This document shows, piece by piece, positions 8,034 to 11,369 of a stretch of DNA of 11,369 nucleotides. Position 1 is the first letter of the stretch. Each line of letters opens with the position of its first letter. Origin of the DNA: Chloroflexota bacterium (GTDB lineage: Bacteria > Chloroflexota > Limnocylindria > Limnocylindrales > CSP1-4); the NCBI GenBank assembly GCA_021815005.1, contig JAKAHL010000033.1:1-11369 (forward strand), written 5' to 3'. The position numbers and the translations under genes were made by a program. The notes below the pieces were generated by a model. The model was not told the DNA's origin. It ran no database searches and saw only the letters and a list, made by a program, of their open reading frames with translations.

Positions 8034-9665
8034 TCAGATCTCCGCCGCAGGCGCCTCCGGGGCGTCAACCGCGACGGGCGCCGCGGGGGCGTCAACCGCG
8101 ACGGGCGCCGCGGGGGCGGCCTTCGCCTCGGCCTCGGCAGCGGCGAGCTGCGCCCGAACCTGGGCGAACGCCCCGGCCAGGGTCGTGTCGATGCCGCCCT
8201 CGGGCTCGGACTGGGTGTCCGACGGGCTGTAGCCGCGGTCCGGGCGCTCGCGGCGCTCGCGGCGCTCGCGGCGCTCGCCCGACGGGGCCGGAGACGGCGT
8301 GACCCCGGGCTCCGGGGCGGGCCGAACCGGCGGCTCCTCGGCCTGCTTGAGGCTGAGGCCAAGGCGATGTCGCTCGGAGTCGAGGCTGATGATCCTGAGC
8401 TTGAGCACCTGGCCTTCGTGGACCACGTCGCCCGGGTGGGCCACGCGCTGATGGCTCAGCTCGCTGATGTGGATCAGGCCCTCGAGGCCCTCGCGGACGC
8501 GGACGAACGCGCCGAAGTTGACGAGCTTGGTGACCGTGCCGTCGATCACGTCGCCAACCTTGAAGTCGGCGACCGTGCTCTCCCACGGGTCGGGCTGCAG
8601 TCGTCGGATCGACAGGCTGATCCGGCCACGCTCGTGGTTGATGTCGATGACCTCAGCCTCGACCTCGTCGCCGACCTTGTAGCCGGACTCGGGGTTGTTG
8701 ACCTTGTTCCACGAGAGTTCGCTCTTGTGGACGAGGCCGTCGATCCCGCCGAGGTCGATGAAGATGCCGAACGGCGCGATCGACCGGACGTTGCCGGTGA
8801 CCTTCTGATTGACCTGCAGGCTGCTGAACAGCTCGTCCCGCTTCTCGCGCCGCTCCTCGTAGAGGGCGACCTTCTCCGAGAGGATCAGCCGGTTGGCCTT
8901 GCGGTTGACCTCGAGGATCTTGAGCCTGAGCTTGCGGCCGACGTACGGCTGGAGCTTCTCGGCGATCTCCTGCGCGGCGTCGCGCGGCTGCTCGTTCTGC
9001 GGCCGACGCGGGAAGTCCACGATCTGGGAGATCGGCACGAAGCCCCGGATGCCGCAGTCAACGATCAGGCCGCCCTTGTTGTGGTCGATGACCGGGGCGT
9101 CGATGATGATCCCGGCCTCGAACTGCTCCTGCATCGCGCGCCACTTGCGCTCGAGCCCGGCGCGCCGAAGCGACAGGACGACATGGCCCTCGGGCGACTC
9201 CGGCTGGAGCACGTAAACGAGGACGACGTCGCCAATGCTCAGCTGGGGCGACGACTCCGCGTGGCGGCCGAACAGCTCGCGGTTGCTGACCACGCCCTCG
9301 GACTTGGCGCCGATGTCGACCAGGATCTCGTCCTTGTCGATCCGGACAACCGTGCCCTCGACGACATCGCCGTGCTTGAAGCTCTTGATGTCGGCGTTCT
9401 GCTCGGCGAGGAGCTCCTCCATCGTGGTGGGCTCGGGGCCAAGCGGCCGGGCGGCCACGATGACGGGGGCCTCGTCCTCGTCATCGGCGGCGGGCGGCGC
9501 GTCGGCTGCCTCGTCCGCGGTGGGGGCGACGGGTTCCGGCGCGGTCTCGGTGATGGCGGGCTCGTCAGCAACCTCGGTCGCGACGGTCTCTTCGGGCGCC
9601 GGGGTCTCGGCGGAGGCGACCGCCTCCGTCTCCGGCACGGTCCCGCCCTGCTGCTCTTCGGTCAA
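8034..9665 (-). CDS. rpsA: Ribosomal protein S1 (four S1 domains)
   Basis: 30S-subunit protein that binds mRNA near the start site. From TTG 9665 it has 543 residues: an acidic Ala/Glu/Pro-rich N-terminal region (to about 85), then four S1 OB-fold domains at about 97-168, 184-267, 285-354 and 368-440, then a low-complexity tail. Domains 3 and 4 are the most canonical (APFGIFIDLGGIDGLVH, NFGAFVRVREGLEGLIH). Four domains, as against six in E. coli, is typical of Gram-positive-type bacteria. The tail carries an Arg/Glu-rich stretch and a duplicated 9-residue APAAPVAVD unit. Start choice: AAGGAG (9677-9682) lies 11 nt before TTG 9665. The longer frame from ATG 9725 (563 aa) has no ribosome-binding site and adds an unlikely sequence; GTG at 9638 is another option. 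It is divergent from the DNA glycosylase gene. The family is secure, the start is not. Confidence 0.92.
   Translation of the reverse strand: MTEEQQGGTVPETEAVASAETPAPEETVATEVADEPAITETAPEPVAPTADEAADAPPAADDEDEAPVIVAARPLGPEPTTMEELLAEQNADIKSFKHGDVVEGTVVRIDKDEILVDIGAKSEGVVSNRELFGRHAESSPQLSIGDVVLVYVLQPESPEGHVVLSLRRAGLERKWRAMQEQFEAGIIIDAPVIDHNKGGLIVDCGIRGFVPISQIVDFPRRPQNEQPRDAAQEIAEKLQPYVGRKLRLKILEVNRKANRLILSEKVALYEERREKRDELFSSLQVNQKVTGNVRSIAPFGIFIDLGGIDGLVHKSELSWNKVNNPESGYKVGDEVEAEVIDINHERGRISLSIRRLQPDPWESTVADFKVGDVIDGTVTKLVNFGAFVRVREGLEGLIHISELSHQRVAHPGDVVHEGQVLKLRIISLDSERHRLGLSLKQAEEPPVRPAPEPGVTPSPAPSGERRERRERRERPDRGYSPSDTQSEPEGGIDTTLAGAFAQVRAQLAAAEAEAKAAPAAPVAVDAPAAPVAVDAPEAPAAEI
8062..8115 (-). 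repeat. Perfect 27-bp tandem duplication in the rpsA tail
   Basis: Two identical, directly adjacent 27-nt units (8062-8088 and 8089-8115) encode two copies of APAAPVAVD in the S1 C-terminal tail. Identity at every base, including third positions, suggests a recent slippage duplication. The reading frame is kept. Confidence 0.85.
8244..8279 (-). repeat. 9-bp tandem repeat encoding Arg-Arg-Glu
   Basis: Three exact copies and one near-exact copy of the 9-nt unit GCGCTCGCG (plus strand). They encode the RRERRERRER run in the S1 C-terminal tail, a charged stretch of the kind that often contacts RNA. Copy number could vary by slippage. Confidence 0.8.
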
Positions 9666-9676
9666 GGTGATCCAGT

Positions 9677-9682
9677 CTCCTT
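9677..9682 (-). promoter_or_regulatory. Shine-Dalgarno for rpsA
   Basis: The minus strand reads AAGGAG, the best ribosome-binding site in the rpsA leader, 11 nt before TTG 9665. The spacing is somewhat long, but no other in-frame ATG, GTG or TTG start nearby has a better site. Confidence 0.5.
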
Positions 9683-9845
9683 GGGTGGATTTCGCCCCGG
9701 GAATCGCGAACGGCCTCCAAGCCATGCTGGGGGCCGTCTTGCCGCAGGAGGTGGATCGGGGTTCGGATCTGGCCGGCGGTCCGCTCCTTCGCTGGACGAC
9801 GTGAGGCAGGGCTCTTCAACTGTGCGCGCCCCGACGGGCTCGCAG

Positions 9846-9874
9846 AGTCTAGCATCCCGCAGGCACGCGTACAA
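9846..9874 (-). promoter_or_regulatory. rpsA promoter
   Basis: The minus strand has TTGTAC (9869-9874), a 17-nt spacer, then TAGACT (9846-9851) preceded by TGC, giving an extended -10 TGCTAGACT. Predicted transcription starts near 9839, so the leader to TTG 9665 would be about 170 nt. This is long and leaves room for leader control of S1. The -35 overlaps the -10 of the divergent glycosylase gene. Confidence 0.55.
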
Positions 9875-9875
9875 T
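9870..9875 (+). promoter_or_regulatory. -10 box of the glycosylase gene, predicted leaderless
   Basis: TACAAT matches the TATAAT consensus at five of six positions and ends 8 nt before the GTG at 9884. A normal start site 6-8 nt past the -10 would fall on or next to the GTG, so the mRNA should have essentially no 5' leader. No Shine-Dalgarno is present. No clear -35 is visible. Confidence 0.55.
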
Positions 9876-9883
9876 CGCCACCC

Positions 9884-10762
9884 GTGCCCGAACTGCCCGA
9901 TCTCGACGTCGTCGCCGACGCACTGCACGCGTCGCTCGCCGGCCGACCCGTGGTCGAGGCGCGCGCACCGATGCCGCTGTCCGTGCGCGGTACGCCCAGC
10001 CAGCTGGCCGGCCTGGTCGGGCAGCAGGTCGTCCGAGTCGCTCGGTTCGGCAAGTTCCTGGACATCGGACTGTCCGTGGACGGCCTGGTGATCAACCCGA
10101 TGCTGACCGGTCGGTTCCAGCTTGCCGCACGCGGCGAGAAGGCGCCCGCAGGCGTCGCGGTCGCACTCCGCCTCGGCCCGCGGAGCGTCGGGCCCCCACC
10201 GGACGCGGCGGCCTGGACCGCGGGTGCCCCTTGGCTCCCGGCCGCGGGCGCGGACGTGTGGCTCCGGTACCGGGACCCGACGCAGATGGGCAAGGTCTAC
10301 CTGCTGCCCGCGGGCGCGGGATGGACGGTACCCGGGCGCGGCGTCGGAGAGCAGGGGCCGGACGCCATGGACCCCGCGCTAACGCTCGAGGTCTGGCGTG
10401 AGCGAATCCAGCGCCACCCGGGCGAGGTCAAGAACCTGTTGCGCAACCAGGCCTTCGTCGCGGGGATCGGCAACGCGTACGCCGACGAAATCCTGTTCGC
10501 GGCTCGGATCGCACCCTTTCGCAAGCGGGCTAGCCTCGTCCCCGAGGAGGTGGACCTCCTGTATGCAGCCATGCGGGAGGTCCTTGCCGACTCGATCAGC
10601 GTGTTGCGCCGGCGGGTCCCGCCCACGTTCGAGAAACAGGTGCGCGACCAACTTTCGGTCCACGGCAAGGGCGACGGGCCGTGCCCGCGCTGCGGCGGGC
10701 GGCTGACGCAGGTCCGGGCAGGCGGGTTTCCGACCGGCTACTGCCGAACGTGCCAGCGCTGA
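9884..10762 (+). CDS. Fpg/Nei-family DNA glycosylase (MutM-like)
   Basis: Base-excision repair glycosylase/AP lyase, 292 residues against about 270 in E. coli MutM. The GTG start gives the PELP N terminus needed for catalysis (Pro2 nucleophile, Glu3), with Lys57 of the beta-turn, the H2TH helices with GIGN (194-197) and a C-terminal zinc finger (Cys267, Cys270, Cys287, Cys290). Several substrate-side residues differ from E. coli MutM. DPRRFG, with the void-filling Arg and Phe, is DPTQMG (131-136). HLGMSG is NPMLTG (71-76), placing Leu74 at the intercalating Met. The zinc-finger Arg258 is Phe282. An extra Pro/Ala-rich stretch lies at about 83-122. I therefore do not assign mutM or nei; the lesion range may differ from 8-oxoguanine. 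Catalytic residues are intact, so it is probably active. It is probably leaderless, divergent from rpsA and convergent with the LysM gene. Confidence 0.92.
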   Translation: MPELPDLDVVADALHASLAGRPVVEARAPMPLSVRGTPSQLAGLVGQQVVRVARFGKFLDIGLSVDGLVINPMLTGRFQLAARGEKAPAGVAVALRLGPRSVGPPPDAAAWTAGAPWLPAAGADVWLRYRDPTQMGKVYLLPAGAGWTVPGRGVGEQGPDAMDPALTLEVWRERIQRHPGEVKNLLRNQAFVAGIGNAYADEILFAARIAPFRKRASLVPEEVDLLYAAMREVLADSISVLRRRVPPTFEKQVRDQLSVHGKGDGPCPRCGGRLTQVRAGGFPTGYCRTCQR

Positions 10763-10776
10763 CGGCGGGGCGGCTA

Positions 10777-10797
10777 GCCTCGCGCCGGCGCCGAGGC
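10777..10797. terminator. Hairpin between convergent genes
   Basis: 6-bp arms GCCTCG (10777-10782) and CGAGGC (10792-10797) flank a GC-rich 9-nt loop, in the 42-nt gap between the glycosylase stop and the LysM-gene stop. It could end transcripts from both sides. There is no T-run on either strand, so support is only positional. Confidence 0.35.
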
Positions 10798-10804
10798 CGG
10801 ACGT

Positions 10805-11365
10805 CTACGGGATCGTCAGGATCTGGCCGGGTCGAATGGTTCGCGCGTCGGCAATGTTGTTGGCCTGAGCAATGGCCTTCACCGTCGTGTGGAACCTGCC
10901 GGCGATGGCGGAGAGCGTGTCGCCCGACTTGACCGTGTACGTCCTGACCGACGACGCCGGGGCGGCAGAGGCGGGGACGGAGCCCGTCGGCACCAGGGCA
11001 GATGGCGCGACCGTTGCGCTCTCACTCGGGGTCGCCCCCGACCCGGCGGAGGGAGCAGCGACCGGTGCGCCGGATCCAGAGGGAGCCGAAGACGCCGTGT
11101 CCGCCAGGCTAGCCCCCGCAGCCGCGCCAAGGCTGGGGCCGCCCGAGGCGGCGCTGCCCACGCCCGACCCGGTCGGGTTCACGCGCGTCACCAAGAGAAT
11201 GACAAAGGCGAGGACCATCAACCCAACCAGCACAGCCTGCCCGCCGGCCCTCGACGGCACGGCGAACGGACTTCCCCGCGAGGCGGCGTGATCGAGCGCC
11301 ACGGGCACCGTGGTCCCTTCCGGCCACAGGCGAGGTTCTCCACCGTCCGGCACGCGAGGGTCCAT
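10805..11365 (-). CDS. Single-pass membrane protein with C-terminal LysM domain
   Basis: Probably a cell-envelope protein that binds peptidoglycan or a related glycan. In 186 residues there is a short N-terminal part (1-43), one hydrophobic helix (about 44-61, AVLVGLMVLAFVILLVTRV), a long Ala/Ser/Gly/Pro linker (about 62-138) and a LysM domain at about 141-186. The domain starts TYTVKSGDTLSAIAGRF and ends RPGQILTIP, a complete single copy at the very C terminus. The topology suggests an N-in anchor with LysM displayed outside. No enzymatic domain is present. ATG 11365 is only 4 bases from the window edge, so the ribosome-binding site and promoter cannot be seen and the true start could lie further upstream. 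It resembles short LysM anchor proteins common in Gram-positive-type bacteria; the partner is unknown. Confidence 0.82.
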   Translation of the reverse strand: MDPRVPDGGEPRLWPEGTTVPVALDHAASRGSPFAVPSRAGGQAVLVGLMVLAFVILLVTRVNPTGSGVGSAASGGPSLGAAAGASLADTASSAPSGSGAPVAAPSAGSGATPSESATVAPSALVPTGSVPASAAPASSVRTYTVKSGDTLSAIAGRFHTTVKAIAQANNIADARTIRPGQILTIP

Positions 11366-11369
11366 GCGC

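Noticed and set aside
8367..10091. A 574-codon plus-strand frame antisense to rpsA
   Set aside because: It is a shadow of the S1 coding sequence. It ends inside the glycosylase gene in another frame and has no known domain.
1..11369. CRISPR array, insertion sequence, integrase, toxin-antitoxin or defence genes
   Set aside because: I looked on both strands and saw no spaced repeats, transposase or integrase motifs, and no small gene pair. The lone PIN domain is in a membrane protein without an antitoxin.

Overview
This is a GC-rich bacterial chromosomal window densely packed with core housekeeping genes. I see no mobile element, phage gene, CRISPR array or convincing RNA gene. Gene content and order (clpC-radA-yacL-ispD/F-cysS), a four-domain S1 protein and a PELPDLDVV-type Fpg/Nei glycosylase point to a high-GC Gram-positive-like lineage. 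A GC-rich Chloroflexota (for example a Limnocylindria-like or related environmental clade) is my best guess, with moderate confidence. It is inferred from protein style and synteny, not from a database search.

Layout: reading on the minus strand from right to left there are four blocks. (1) A LysM-domain, single-pass membrane protein at the right edge (10805-11365). (2) rpsA, ribosomal protein S1 (8034-9665), with its own promoter and a pair of hairpins after its stop. (3) clpC (5315-7789) followed after 19 nt by radA (3889-5295). (4) A tight unit of a YacL-like PIN-TRAM membrane protein (2719-3771), an ispD-ispF fusion (1529-2716) and cysS (123-1532), separated by 2 nt and by a 4-nt ATGA overlap. 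The only plus-strand gene is an Fpg/Nei-family DNA glycosylase (9884-10762). It is divergent from rpsA and convergent with the LysM gene.

The minus-strand order resembles the Bacillus subtilis run ctsR-mcsA-mcsB-clpC-radA-disA-yacL-ispD-ispF-gltX-cysE-cysS. Here ctsR/mcsA/mcsB, disA, gltX and cysE are absent from the positions they hold in Bacillus, and ispD and ispF are fused. The genes cover protein quality control (ClpC), recombination repair (RadA), base-excision repair (Fpg/Nei), isoprenoid precursor synthesis by the MEP pathway (IspDF), translation (S1, CysRS) and a probable membrane-tethered RNase (PIN-TRAM).

Regulatory signals: the three minus-strand leaders (rpsA, clpC, yacL-like) each carry the same extended -10 box, TGCTAG followed by two variable bases and T. 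The rpsA and glycosylase promoters appear to overlap, and the glycosylase -10 is so close to its GTG that the mRNA should be leaderless. No gene-free stretch exceeds about 300 bases; the longest, 7790-8033, holds the rpsA hairpins and the clpC promoter. I found no wholly new system. The most unusual items are the divergent glycosylase active-site residues, the overlapping promoters and the pared-down clpC-cysS cluster.
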